NCBI RefSeq assembly: GCF_003813905.1
Contig: NZ_RPFJ01000030.1
Location: 1 to 64,000 of the forward strand
From: Aureibaculum marinum
GTDB lineage: Bacteria > Bacteroidota > Bacteroidia > Flavobacteriales > Flavobacteriaceae
Length of the DNA: 64,000 nt
Reading direction: 5' to 3'
The notes under the pieces are model-generated. The model did not search any database, was not told the origin of the DNA, and saw only the letters and a list, made by a program, of their open reading frames with translations. A program made the translations under genes and the position numbers. Below are positions 19,435-29,200 of the stretch, one piece after another (within the stretch, counting starts at the first letter, position 1; the number at the start of each line of letters is the position of its first letter).

Positions 19435-21093
19435 ATGAGAATCGTAAATATTCTTTTTTTACTTGTGTTGCTTATTGGTTGTAAACCAAAAGAGCAAAAG
19501 GAAGTAGAGCCAATTAAAACACCTAATATTTTATTTTTAGCTATAGATGATTTACGACCTGAAATTGGAGCTTATGGGTCAGATATAGCTATTACACCTA
19601 ATTTAGATAAATTGGCTAATCAAGGTTTATTATTTAATAATGCATATTGTCAAGAACCGATATGTAGCCCCTCAAGAGCCAGTATAATGACTGGAGCTAG
19701 ACCAGAAACAATAAAAGTAATAGAGAACTTTACCTATTTTAGAGATCTTAATCCTGATATTTTAACCTTACCACAATATTTTAGGGAAAATGGCTATGAA
19801 ACAACAAGTACAGGAAAAATCTATCATAATGAAAAGTTTGGAGATGCTAAATTATCTTGGAGCAGAAAACCAGCATATGATAAAATGACCATAGAAAAGA
19901 GTAAAACACCAGGAGGATATGCTCTAGTTGAAAATCAAGAACTTTTTAGAAAAAGTACAGCTGAGGTTATTGAAAAATATGGTAAAAATGCTCCTAGAAA
20001 TGGTTTAGGAAAAGGGCCTGCTTATGAAATTGCAGATGTACCAGATACTTTTTATGAGGATGGTTACAATGCAGAGTTAGCAATTGTAACTATGAAAGAT
20101 ATGTTAGAAAAAAATCCTGACAAACCTTTCTTTTTGGGTATGGGGATGAAAAAACCACATCTTGATTGGTTGGTGCCTAAAAAATATTGGGATATGTATA
20201 ATCCTGAAGATATTAAACTGACAACCCAAACTTCAGCACCTGAAAATGGAGCAGCAATGGGGCTTCATGCGTCTTTTGAATTAAGAGCTAGATATGGTAT
20301 TCCAAAAAAAGGACCTATAAGTGATGAAATGGCTAGAACATTAAAACATGCGTATTTAGCAAGTGTTAGCTATGTTGATGCTCAAATAGGGAAAATGATA
20401 AAAGCTTTAGATGAGGCTGGTGTCCGTGATAATACAATAATTATTGTTTGGAGTGATCATGGATGGCATTTAGGCGACATGGGTATATGGGGAAAAGCAA
20501 CTAATTATGAAATTGCCACTCGAGTACCATTAATAATTTGGACACCAGAAATGTCAAAATCTGTTCGAGGTTCAAAATCTAATGCACTAGTAGAACTTGT
20601 TGATATTTACCCTACCATTACAGAGTTAGCAGGTCTTCCATTGCCTAAACATTTAGAAGGGCAAAGTTTTGTCCCATTATTAACTAATCCCAATAAAAAG
20701 TGGAAGTCTGCGGCTTTTACCCAGTTTCCAACACCTGCGTTGCGTGAATGGGCTGCAAATCCCTTATCAAAAGGTATGAGAGAGACTTATTTTGGTCCAT
20801 TGATAGAAGAGGTTGAAGGAAGAATAAAACAACAACAAGGAGAGAAATGGAATAGAGATTTATATGAAAATTATTTAATGGGCTATACTATGAGAACAGA
20901 ACAATATCGATTTATGGTATGGCGAGATTATCGAGATCCCAATGCAGAACCAGTTTTTTTTGAATTATATGATCATAAAAATGATCCGTCTGAAACAAAA
21001 AATATTGCTGATGAAAATCCCAAGCTAGTTTCTAAACTGTTAAAGCAATTTAATAAAGGGTGGAAAGGTAACTTAGCTGATGTGAAATCTTGA
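19435..21093 (+). CDS. Sulfatase lipoprotein, S1 family, iduronate-2-sulfatase-like
   Basis: This is a 552-residue protein with a lipoprotein signal (LLIGC, Cys16). NILFLAIDDLRPEIGAYG and NNAYCQEPICSPSRASIMTG are the diagnostic start and maturation motif, with Cys77 as the formylglycine precursor. PDILTLPQYFRENGYET, GMKKPHLDW and VWSDHGWHLGD are typical of the iduronate-2-sulfatase-like branch (often S1_7). Members of that branch occur in carrageenan loci of marine Flavobacteriia as well as in glycosaminoglycan degraders. It should act in the periplasm or at the outer membrane on sulfated oligosaccharides. Its different class from the sulfatases at 6847 and 21119 suggests that sulfates at more than one position are removed. 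The subfamily call is by recognition only. Confidence 0.9.
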   Translation: MRIVNILFLLVLLIGCKPKEQKEVEPIKTPNILFLAIDDLRPEIGAYGSDIAITPNLDKLANQGLLFNNAYCQEPICSPSRASIMTGARPETIKVIENFTYFRDLNPDILTLPQYFRENGYETTSTGKIYHNEKFGDAKLSWSRKPAYDKMTIEKSKTPGGYALVENQELFRKSTAEVIEKYGKNAPRNGLGKGPAYEIADVPDTFYEDGYNAELAIVTMKDMLEKNPDKPFFLGMGMKKPHLDWLVPKKYWDMYNPEDIKLTTQTSAPENGAAMGLHASFELRARYGIPKKGPISDEMARTLKHAYLASVSYVDAQIGKMIKALDEAGVRDNTIIIVWSDHGWHLGDMGIWGKATNYEIATRVPLIIWTPEMSKSVRGSKSNALVELVDIYPTITELAGLPLPKHLEGQSFVPLLTNPNKKWKSAAFTQFPTPALREWAANPLSKGMRETYFGPLIEEVEGRIKQQQGEKWNRDLYENYLMGYTMRTEQYRFMVWRDYRDPNAEPVFFELYDHKNDPSETKNIADENPKLVSKLLKQFNKGWKGNLADVKS

Positions 21094-21118
21094 TTGTAAA
21101 AACATAGAATATCTAGAT

Positions 21119-22594
21119 ATGAAAAAAATTATAGTGATACTGATTGGAATTACCACTTTTATTTATGGTTGTTCTAATTCAAAAGTTAAGGAAGAAAAAG
21201 TAGTTGGTAAAACTGATAAACATGTAGAAAGGCCAAATATTTTATTAATTCTGTGTGATGATTTAGGATATTCAGATGTTGGTTTTAATGGGGCAAAGGA
21301 TATAAAAACTCCCGCATTAGATAAGTTAGCAAAAAATGGAACAATTTTTTCTTCAGCTTATGTAGCTCATCCATTTTGTGGTCCTAGCAGAACAAGTTTA
21401 ATGACTGGTAGATATTCACATAAAATTGGAGCACAATTTAATTTACCTCCGAATAGTGAAACTATAGGTAAAGGTGTCGCTTTAAGCGAAACATTTATTA
21501 GTAAAGTTTTGCAAGAGTCTGGTTATGCAACTGGTGTTGTTGGAAAATGGCATCTTGGAGCAACTTCAAAGTATCATCCCAATAATAGAGGTTTTGATGA
21601 TTTTTATGGTTTTCTTGGTGGAGGACATAAGTATTTTCCTGAAGAGTATTTGGCTACTTACGAAAAGCAAAAAAAAGAGGGTAAAAAAGTTATTTTTGAA
21701 TACCTTCTTCCGTTGGAGCATAATGGAAAAGAGGTACGTGAAAAGGAATATCTTACAGATGCTCTATCCCATCAAGCTATACGTTTTATGAAAGATGCAT
21801 CTGAAAAAGACAAACCTTTTTTTATGTACCTTTCATATAACGCACCACACGTTCCTCTCGAAGCTAAGAAAGAAGATTTAGAGAAGTTTGCTTTTATAAA
21901 AGATGAAAAACGAAGAGCGTATGCTGCTATGGTTTATGCAGTTGATAGAGGTGTGAATGAAATTGAAAAAGCATTAAAAGATATAGGAGAGTTTGATAAT
22001 ACATTGATTGTTTTTTTAAGTGATAATGGAGGTAAAACAACTAAAGGTGCTACTAATTATCCATTGAGTAAGGGTAAAGGAAGTACTCAAGAAGGCGGGT
22101 ATAGAGTTCCTATGTTTTTTCATTGGCCTAATAATGTTCCGGCAGGTAAATATTATGATTATCCTGTGTCATCTCTAGATTTTTATCCGACTTTTGCCAA
22201 GTTAGCAAATGCTACAATACCAGAAGGTAAGATGTTAGATGGAAAAGATATTTGGAATGATTTTTTGGCAGGAAAAAATCCTCATAAAGATGAAAATATT
22301 TATGTTTTAAGACATAGGGAAGGATATACAGATGTAGGAGCTAGGTACAATCAATGGAAAGCTTTAAAAGTAGAACAGAAACCTTGGCAATTATTTAATA
22401 TCGAAGAGGATTTGGGAGAACAAAATGATTTGAGTGATAAGTATCCTGATATTTTGAAGGAACTAGTGTTAAAAACATCTGAATGGAGTAAAACTCATAA
22501 ACAACCAAAATGGTTTCATGATGAACAAACAGGAATAGAATGGAGAAAGGATAGTATGCCTCATTTTGACAGAACCTTTAGTTTAGAACCATAA
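21119..22594 (+). CDS. Sulfatase lipoprotein, S1 (arylsulfatase A-like) family
   Basis: This 491-residue protein has a lipoprotein signal (IYGC, Cys18). RPNILLILCDDLGYSDVG holds the calcium-binding DD, and PFCGPSRTSLMTGRY the maturation motif with Cys87 as formylglycine precursor. GKWHLGATSKYHPNNRGFD and FLSDNGGKTTKGATN are further S1 landmarks. It resembles the sulfatase at 6847 in layout (same GKWHLG and FDxFYGF blocks), so the two may be distant paralogs with different regiospecificity. Third gene of the operon beginning at 17945. Sulfate position and substrate cannot be read from the sequence. Confidence 0.92.
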   Translation: MKKIIVILIGITTFIYGCSNSKVKEEKVVGKTDKHVERPNILLILCDDLGYSDVGFNGAKDIKTPALDKLAKNGTIFSSAYVAHPFCGPSRTSLMTGRYSHKIGAQFNLPPNSETIGKGVALSETFISKVLQESGYATGVVGKWHLGATSKYHPNNRGFDDFYGFLGGGHKYFPEEYLATYEKQKKEGKKVIFEYLLPLEHNGKEVREKEYLTDALSHQAIRFMKDASEKDKPFFMYLSYNAPHVPLEAKKEDLEKFAFIKDEKRRAYAAMVYAVDRGVNEIEKALKDIGEFDNTLIVFLSDNGGKTTKGATNYPLSKGKGSTQEGGYRVPMFFHWPNNVPAGKYYDYPVSSLDFYPTFAKLANATIPEGKMLDGKDIWNDFLAGKNPHKDENIYVLRHREGYTDVGARYNQWKALKVEQKPWQLFNIEEDLGEQNDLSDKYPDILKELVLKTSEWSKTHKQPKWFHDEQTGIEWRKDSMPHFDRTFSLEP

Positions 22595-22625
22595 ATTTAA
22601 TTGGCTTATTTCATCAAATAAGAGG

Positions 22626-22702
22626 GGTAATATTTGATTGGTTTGAGGTAAAATTGTGAATTTTATTAGGTATGGAAAGGGTAATTTTATTTCTTAAAAT
22701 TT
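22626..22702 (+). promoter_or_regulatory. Cluster of GGTAA half-sites before the anhydrogalactose cassette
   Basis: Same-orientation copies start at 22626 (GGTAATAT), 22647 (GGTAAAAT), 22669 (GGTATGG) and 22680 (GGTAATTT), spaced 21, 22 and 11 bp. A rough promoter-like TAAAATTT at 22695 is 26 bp after the third copy. The 156-bp gap before the cycloisomerase thus looks like the fourth member of the same regulon. I see no terminator hairpin in it. Confidence 0.55.
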
Positions 22703-22750
22703 AGGTTGTTTTATACCTGATAGTAGTTTCATAAAAATTTGACTTGAATT

Positions 22751-23905
22751 ATGATTATTGAAAAAATAGAAACATTTATACTTAAAGATAAACTGTCAAA
22801 AAGTTTTTTCTTTTCACAGTGGGAATACTCAGAAAGATGTATTTGTGTAGTAAAGTTAACAGCATCAAATGGCGAGTTTGGTTGGGGAGAAGGGTATGGA
22901 CCAGCAAATGTATTAGAAGAAGGTGTTAAACTTTTAGAGCCTTATGTTGTTGGTCAAAATCCATTAGAAAATGAAGTGATTTGGCATAATATGTATAGAA
23001 AGACTTTGGATTTTGCAAGAAGGGGAATTCTAGTAGCTTCTATGAGTGCTATTGATATTGCAATTTGGGATCTGAAAGGGAAAATATTAGGGTTACCTGT
23101 TTCTACTTTATTAGGTGGTGCTCATAGAAAAAAAATTAGACCATACGCTACAGGTTTATACTTTACAGACCATAAGAATCCTGCCAAAGATTTTACAGAA
23201 GAGGCAACAAAATATGTGAATCAGGGATTTAAGGCTATTAAAATGAAGGTGGGATTAGGAATTAAAGCGGACTACGAAAATGTAAAAAAAATAAGAGAAA
23301 TTATTGGTGATGATATTCAGTTAATGGTAGACTCTAATCATGCGTACACTTTGAGGGAGGCAATCGCATTATGCAAGAAAATTGAACCTTTTGATATTAG
23401 TTGGTTTGAAGAGCCTATTTCACCTGAATATTATAAACAGTATAGTGAATTAAGAACTAAAACTTCAATCCCTATTTCTGGTGGTGAATGTGAATATTTA
23501 CGATTTGGATTTCATCAATTATTGAGAAATAATTCAGTTGATATTATTCAGCCAGACATTTGTGCTAGTGGAGGTCTTACTGAAGCTAAAAGAATAGCAG
23601 CATTGGCAAGTTCTTACGGAGTTGATTTAATTCCACATACTTGGGGAACCGCCATTGGTATTCATGTTGCTCTTCATTTTATTTCTAATTTAGAAAATAT
23701 TCCTGGAAGAATGTATCAACCAGATTTTTTAATAGAATATGATCAAACAGAAAATGGTTTAAGAGAACGATTAACAAATCCTAAAATTAAAATGGTTGAT
23801 GGTATGATTGAAGTACCAGATAAACCAGGTCTTGGAATTGATGTAGATGAAGATGTTTTAAAAGAATTTTCAAGATCTAATGTTACAATTCAAAATAATA
23901 TTTAA
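22751..23905 (+). CDS. Enolase-superfamily enzyme, probable 3,6-anhydrogalactonate cycloisomerase
   Basis: The 384-residue protein is a mandelate-racemase/muconate-lactonizing-type enolase. Catalytic and metal residues are visible: Lys164-x-Lys166 (AIKMKVG), Asp194 with Asn196-His197 (MVDSNHAY), Glu220 (WFEEP), Glu246 (SGGECEYLRFGF), Asp269 (QPDICASGG) and His296 (LIPHTWG). The SGGECEYLR block and the gene order with an aldehyde dehydrogenase fit 3,6-anhydrogalactonate cycloisomerase, which opens the anhydro ring to give 2-keto-3-deoxygalactonate. Other acid-sugar dehydratases (fuconate, rhamnonate, galactonate) use the same scaffold and cannot be excluded. First gene of a tight three-gene operon (9-bp gap to the next); cytoplasmic, with no signal peptide. 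Confidence 0.7.
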   Translation: MIIEKIETFILKDKLSKSFFFSQWEYSERCICVVKLTASNGEFGWGEGYGPANVLEEGVKLLEPYVVGQNPLENEVIWHNMYRKTLDFARRGILVASMSAIDIAIWDLKGKILGLPVSTLLGGAHRKKIRPYATGLYFTDHKNPAKDFTEEATKYVNQGFKAIKMKVGLGIKADYENVKKIREIIGDDIQLMVDSNHAYTLREAIALCKKIEPFDISWFEEPISPEYYKQYSELRTKTSIPISGGECEYLRFGFHQLLRNNSVDIIQPDICASGGLTEAKRIAALASSYGVDLIPHTWGTAIGIHVALHFISNLENIPGRMYQPDFLIEYDQTENGLRERLTNPKIKMVDGMIEVPDKPGLGIDVDEDVLKEFSRSNVTIQNNI

Positions 23906-23914
23906 GATAGAATA

Positions 23915-25372
23915 ATGATGAAAACACAAAATTTTGGATATAAAAAGTTATATATTGATGGACAATTAGTTGATGCAGATAGTGGCAGTAGAGAAGATGT
24001 TATTTGCCCTGCCACAGGAGAAGTAATTGCTCAAGTTGCCAAAGCAGGTAGGGTAGATGCTGAAAAAGCTTTAAGAACATCTTTAAAGGGGTTTAAATTT
24101 TGGTCTAAATTGTCACTTGAAGAAAGGACCTCTTGGATGCTAAAGTTGAGAGATGCTATTTTAGAAAAAGAATATGAATTAAGAACTGCTATGGTTCATG
24201 AAATGGGTAAAACTTATGCAGGTTCACTTGAAGATATTCAAAGATTAACAGAAGCATTAGAATGGTATCCAAATGCTATGAAAAATTTAAGAGAAGAGCA
24301 AATTCCAGATTATGACAATACACATACTCACAAAATGATTTCTAAACCAGCAGGTGTAGTAGTGGCTTATTTAGCATGGAATTTTCCTTTATTAAATGTG
24401 GGTTATAAAATTGGACCTGCCTTGGCATCAGGTTGTTCGTTAATTATTAAGCCATCTAGTTTATCACCATTGTCTACATATATGGTTGGTGAAATTATGC
24501 ATAGCATTAATTTTCCTCCCGGAGTTGTAACTATTTTAGCAGGTTCTAGTAGTGAGGTTGCAACCCCAATGACTACAAGTAAGATACCATCTGTAATTAC
24601 CATGATTGGCTCTACTCAAACAGGACAAAAAATTATTGCAGAAAGCACTACATCTATAAAAAAATTAGGAATGGAATTGGGAGGAAATGCTCCTTTTATT
24701 GTTTTTGAAGATGCTGATTTTGATACAGCTTTAGATTTAGCAATTGCTTTAAAGTTTGGCAATGCTGGTCAGATTTGCGTTGCTGCAAATAGAATTTTTG
24801 TGCATAAAAATATTTATAAAAAATTCATTAAAGCTTTTGTGAAAAAAGCATCAGAACTAAATGTAGGATTTGGTATAAAAGAAAATGAAGATGTTTTTAT
24901 GGGGCCGCTAGCTTCAAGAGGATCTAGAGAAAGAATGTTTGAATTAATAGAAGATGCGTTGAGTAAAGGGGCTACATTAGAATATGGAGGTGAAATTCCT
25001 GATGATTTACCTGAAAAGGGAAATTGGATGAAGCCTACAGTAATTTCTGGAACAACAAGAGAAATGAAGGTTTTTAGAGAAGAAATTTTTGGACCAGTTG
25101 CAGGTATTATGTCTTTTGAAACTGATGATGAGGTTTTGGAATTGGCAAATGATACAGAGTTTGGATTAGCATCCTATATTTTTACCAACAATTATAAAAG
25201 AATTGAACGTTTTGTTGAAGAATTGGAATTTGGTGAGGTTCAAATTAATGGAGTAAAATATGCTATTTATTTACCTCATGGAGGGTTTAAGAATAGTGGA
25301 ATTGGTCATGATTGTTCACATCTCGCATTGGAAGATTATTTAGTTAAAAAACGTATAACTGCGGCATTATAG
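23915..25372 (+). CDS. NAD(P)-dependent aldehyde dehydrogenase, probable 3,6-anhydrogalactose dehydrogenase
   Basis: At 485 residues it is a complete aldehyde dehydrogenase. YLAWNFPLLN precedes the cofactor-binding IGSTQTG; Glu254 in ELGGNAP is the general base, Cys288 in GNAGQICVAANR the nucleophile, and EEIFGPVAGIM the usual late motif. The succinate-semialdehyde/lactaldehyde dehydrogenase branch includes the anhydrogalactose dehydrogenases of marine bacteria. Here it would oxidise the aldehyde form of anhydrogalactose to the acid used by the adjacent cycloisomerase. Lactaldehyde or another aldehyde is possible if the operon serves a deoxy sugar instead. ATGATG at the start leaves two adjacent start choices. 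Confidence 0.75.
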   Translation: MMKTQNFGYKKLYIDGQLVDADSGSREDVICPATGEVIAQVAKAGRVDAEKALRTSLKGFKFWSKLSLEERTSWMLKLRDAILEKEYELRTAMVHEMGKTYAGSLEDIQRLTEALEWYPNAMKNLREEQIPDYDNTHTHKMISKPAGVVVAYLAWNFPLLNVGYKIGPALASGCSLIIKPSSLSPLSTYMVGEIMHSINFPPGVVTILAGSSSEVATPMTTSKIPSVITMIGSTQTGQKIIAESTTSIKKLGMELGGNAPFIVFEDADFDTALDLAIALKFGNAGQICVAANRIFVHKNIYKKFIKAFVKKASELNVGFGIKENEDVFMGPLASRGSRERMFELIEDALSKGATLEYGGEIPDDLPEKGNWMKPTVISGTTREMKVFREEIFGPVAGIMSFETDDEVLELANDTEFGLASYIFTNNYKRIERFVEELEFGEVQINGVKYAIYLPHGGFKNSGIGHDCSHLALEDYLVKKRITAAL

Positions 25373-25374
25373 TT

Positions 25375-26139
25375 ATGAAAAAAAATATGCTAAAAAGTCG
25401 TCTCAATAAAGGAGAAACAGTTTGTGGGCCATTTTGTAAAATTCAAGATCCGGCAATTGTTGAAATCGCAGCGTTAAGTGGTTTTGATTTCGTGATTATT
25501 GATATGGAACATGGCCCGTATAGTATTGAGTCACTCCAAAATATGATACGTGCTGCTGAAGCACGTGATATCATACCGGTTGTGAGGGTAACAGAAAATT
25601 CTGAGACCTTAATTTTAAGAACTTTAGATGTTGGTGCAAAATGCATTCAAGTTCCTCAAATTTGTACTAAAGAAGATGCAGATAAATTGGTAAAAGCTAC
25701 AAAATTTTATCCTAAAGGAGAAAGAGGAATGTGTCGTTATGTAAGAGCTGCAGAATATACAAACATTAGTGCTATAAATCATTTTGGTAAGGCTAATGAT
25801 GACATCACTACTATAATTCACATTGAAGGAATGGAAGGAATTAGTAATTTGGAAGAAATTGTCCAAGTTGACGGTATAGATGTTATATTTTTAGGCCCTT
25901 ATGATTTGTCACAGTCATGTGGTGTGCCAGGAGAGGTAAATAACCCTAAAGTGGTTGATGCTATGAAAGGAGCTGTTAAAATTGCTCAAAAATATGGTAA
26001 GTACATAGGTACTTTTACAGAAACTCCTGAAAAAGCAAAAATGTGGAGAAACATTGGTGTTCAATATATTTCTTATGCCGTAGATGTCGGTATAATAATG
26101 AACTCTTTTAAGCAAATAACTGGTCAAATCAGTAGTTAA
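25375..26139 (+). CDS. HpcH/HpaI-family class II aldolase (2-keto-3-deoxy sugar acid aldolase)
   Basis: This 254-residue protein shows the family active site: His46 in DMEHGPYS, Arg71 in VVRV, Glu151 in HIEGMEG and Asp177 in LGPYDLS, the last two being the divalent-metal ligands. Relatives (GarL, RhmA) cleave non-phosphorylated 2-keto-3-deoxy acids into pyruvate and an aldehyde. It starts 2 bp after the dehydrogenase stop, so it is co-translated with the cassette. The expected substrate is 2-keto-3-deoxygalactonate, giving pyruvate and glyceraldehyde with no kinase in this operon. It converges on the sensor gene ending at 26288; the 148-bp gap shows no clear hairpin. Confidence 0.8.
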   Translation: MKKNMLKSRLNKGETVCGPFCKIQDPAIVEIAALSGFDFVIIDMEHGPYSIESLQNMIRAAEARDIIPVVRVTENSETLILRTLDVGAKCIQVPQICTKEDADKLVKATKFYPKGERGMCRYVRAAEYTNISAINHFGKANDDITTIIHIEGMEGISNLEEIVQVDGIDVIFLGPYDLSQSCGVPGEVNNPKVVDAMKGAVKIAQKYGKYIGTFTETPEKAKMWRNIGVQYISYAVDVGIIMNSFKQITGQISS

Positions 26140-26287
26140 ATATTTTTCTGTTTTTGTTGAATAAGATAGTTACTTAACGTAATCTAGTATGTTTTTCTTC
26201 AAATTTTTAGTTCTACAGCGATTGATTGCTAAGTTGCTTATGATTGAGTTTTTATTTCTTTACTCTTTTAAGATATACTCTAATTGT

Positions 26288-29200
26288 TTAAACTTTCAAT
26301 TTTTTACTATTTATATACTTAGAAGGGCTCATTCCAGTATGTTTTTTAAAGCAAATGCTAAAATATTTAGTGTCTTGAAACCCTACCATATAGGCTACAT
26401 CTGAAGGTTTGTATTGTTGTGTTTCTAGCAATTTACAAGCGTTTTTCATTCTAATATCTCTAATAAATTCAGAAGGATTCATTCCTGTTAGTGACTTTAA
26501 TTTCCTATAAAGGTGTACACGGCTAAGACCTGCTTCGGTACCTAAAAATTCTACAGTAAAATTTGGTTGATCTAGGTTGTCAGTGATAACTTTTAAGATA
26601 GCAGTCATTAATTTTTCATCTTGAGGATTTAGTAGTTTTTCTTCTTTTAGATATGGTGTAGAAAGTTTTTGATATTTTTGTTGAAGTAAGGCTTGGTTTT
26701 TTAATACATTTTTAATTCTAATTTGTAACTCTTCAAGACTAAAAGGTTTTGCTAAGTATGCATCTGCACCAGTTTCCAAACCTTCCATTTTATTCATTTT
26801 AGATACTTTTGCTGTTAGTAGTAATACTGGAATGTGACATAAGGCCTTGTCAGATTTTATAGCTTTACAGAGCTCTAATCCATCCATCTCAGGCATCATA
26901 ACGTCGCTAATTATTAGATCAGGACCATACTTTTTTGCTTTTTTTAAGCCTTTTTTTCCATTACTGGCAGAACGAATGATGTAGTTCTTTTTTAATTTAT
27001 CATTTAAATAATTTTGTAATTCTAGATTATCTTCTACGATTAAAATTTGTGCTTTTTCAGAAGTCGATTCTTCGTCAATAATTTGAGTAGTTAAAACTTC
27101 TTGTTCGATTGGAAATGGTAGGGCATAGCTCGTAGTTTCAACAACTTGGTTTTCAGTAATGGCTTTATTTAAATTCAAATGTAAAGTAAAAGTAGTTCCG
27201 TTACCAAGGGTACTAGTGGCCTCAATTGTTCCTTTCATAATCTCTACAATTGATTTTGTTAGAGCAAGACCTATTCCTGTACCACTACCCATTTGATTTT
27301 TCTTTTTAAAACGATCAAAAATATATGGAAGAAATTCAGGCTCTATTCCTATACCTGTGTCTTTTAATATAAAAGTGTAAGAAATGTGATTTTGTGTTGT
27401 TGTTGAATCAATAATAAGAGAAATCTCTCCTCCTGATGGTGTAAATTTAAAAGCGTTATAAATAAGGTTGAAAAATATTTTATTCAGTTTTTCTTGATCT
27501 ACCATTACCAATTTATCATTGGTGCTATTATTATTTAAAACTAATTTTATGTTATTCTTATCTGCTAAAGTTTTAAACGAATTAATAATCTCTTCAATAT
27601 GCATAGTAAGGTTTATCGGTTGTAGATTTAATTTACTATGCCCCGTTTCTAAAGCTCTTAATTCTAAAATTTGATCGATAAGTAATTGTAACCTCTTTAC
27701 ATTCAAATCCATGGTTTTGGCCAATGACTTTACCTTAGGTTTTATTTTTTTTTCTTTTAGTATCTCTTCTAATGGTGCAGAAATTAGTGATAAAGGAGTT
27801 CTGAATTCATGAGAAACATCCATAAAGTGTTTCAGTTTAAGATCATGAACATCTTTCCAACGTTCTTTTTCTATTTGTTCAATTTTTAAACTGTGTTTTA
27901 GTTTGGCACTTCTTATTCCATTGCTTCTTACGATATAAAAACCTCCTATAATAAGAAGTGTATATATTATATAAGCCCACCAAGTTTGCCATGGTGGAGG
28001 TTTTACAGTTATCATTAACTTAAGTGGGGTTTCATTCCATATACCATCATTGTTAGAACCTTTTGCATAAAAAGTATAGTCTCCTTTACGCAAATTTGTA
28101 TAAGTTACCCGGGGCCTATCTTTAGTATAAACCCAATCTAAATCAAAGCCTTCCAGTTTATATTTGTAATGGTTATTTTCAGCTTTTAAGTAACTTAATG
28201 CTACAAATTCTAAAGTTAAAATTGATTGAGAATGGCTAAGCGTTATTTTTTCTGTTTTATTGAGTTCTTTTTCTAGTACGCCTGAATCATCTTGTGGTGA
28301 AACAGCTTTATTCATTACTTCAATTCCTGTAAAAGCCATCTTGGGGATATAATTGTTATTTTGTAGAGATGTGGGGTTAAATTTTATATACCCATTATTT
28401 CCACCAATTAAAAACTCATTATTTATTGTTTTATAAAAAGCTCCTTCGTTTATTTCATTTAGCGGAATTCCAGATGCATAAGTGTAATTTTTAACAATGC
28501 TGTCAGAAACTATATCTATCTTAGTTAAACCATTTAAGGTAATGGCCCAAATATTACTATCTGCGTCTTCCATAATACCTTGTACAACATTGTTGCTAAG
28601 TCCTTTTTTTATGTCAAAGTGACTAATTTTATTGTTATTAAGATTATATTTTATTAAACCAGTTCCATTTGAGGATAGCCAAAGATTATTATTTTTATCT
28701 GCATAAACATGATTAAATTCTTCAATATTTATATCTTTATTTTTTACTGTAAAATTTTTTTTTTGAATTATACTTCCTGTCTTACTATTAAAAAATATCA
28801 GACCTTGTCCTCTTGTAGCTAATGCCAATTGTTGGTCTTTTAGAATTACAATACTTTTTACAGGAACATAGCGTAACCTCTCTGTTAATATTTTTTGATG
28901 CGGATAATCTATAAATGTTTTGTTTTTTAAGTTAAATTTATAAATTCCTTCAGCATCTGTTGCTAACCATAAATTCTCTTTAAAGTCTTGTTGAATATCA
29001 TTAATTATTGTAGATTTTAAAAAGTTATAGTTTGGTTGATTTATTGGATATTGAGTTAAGTGTCCATTTATTGGATTGTATAGGTTTAGTCCTTTTTTAA
29101 AAACACCTAGCCAAAGTTGTTTGTTTCTGTCATGAAAAAGTGATTTTATAGTGAGGTCGTCATAACCAGTTGGAGGTTTTTTATGTGTGTATTTTTTTCT

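Noticed and set aside
26189-26404. Small open frame between the aldolase and the HTCS
   Set aside because: Its second half is antisense to the conserved AraC domain of the HTCS; a low-complexity hydrophobic translation with no homology features.
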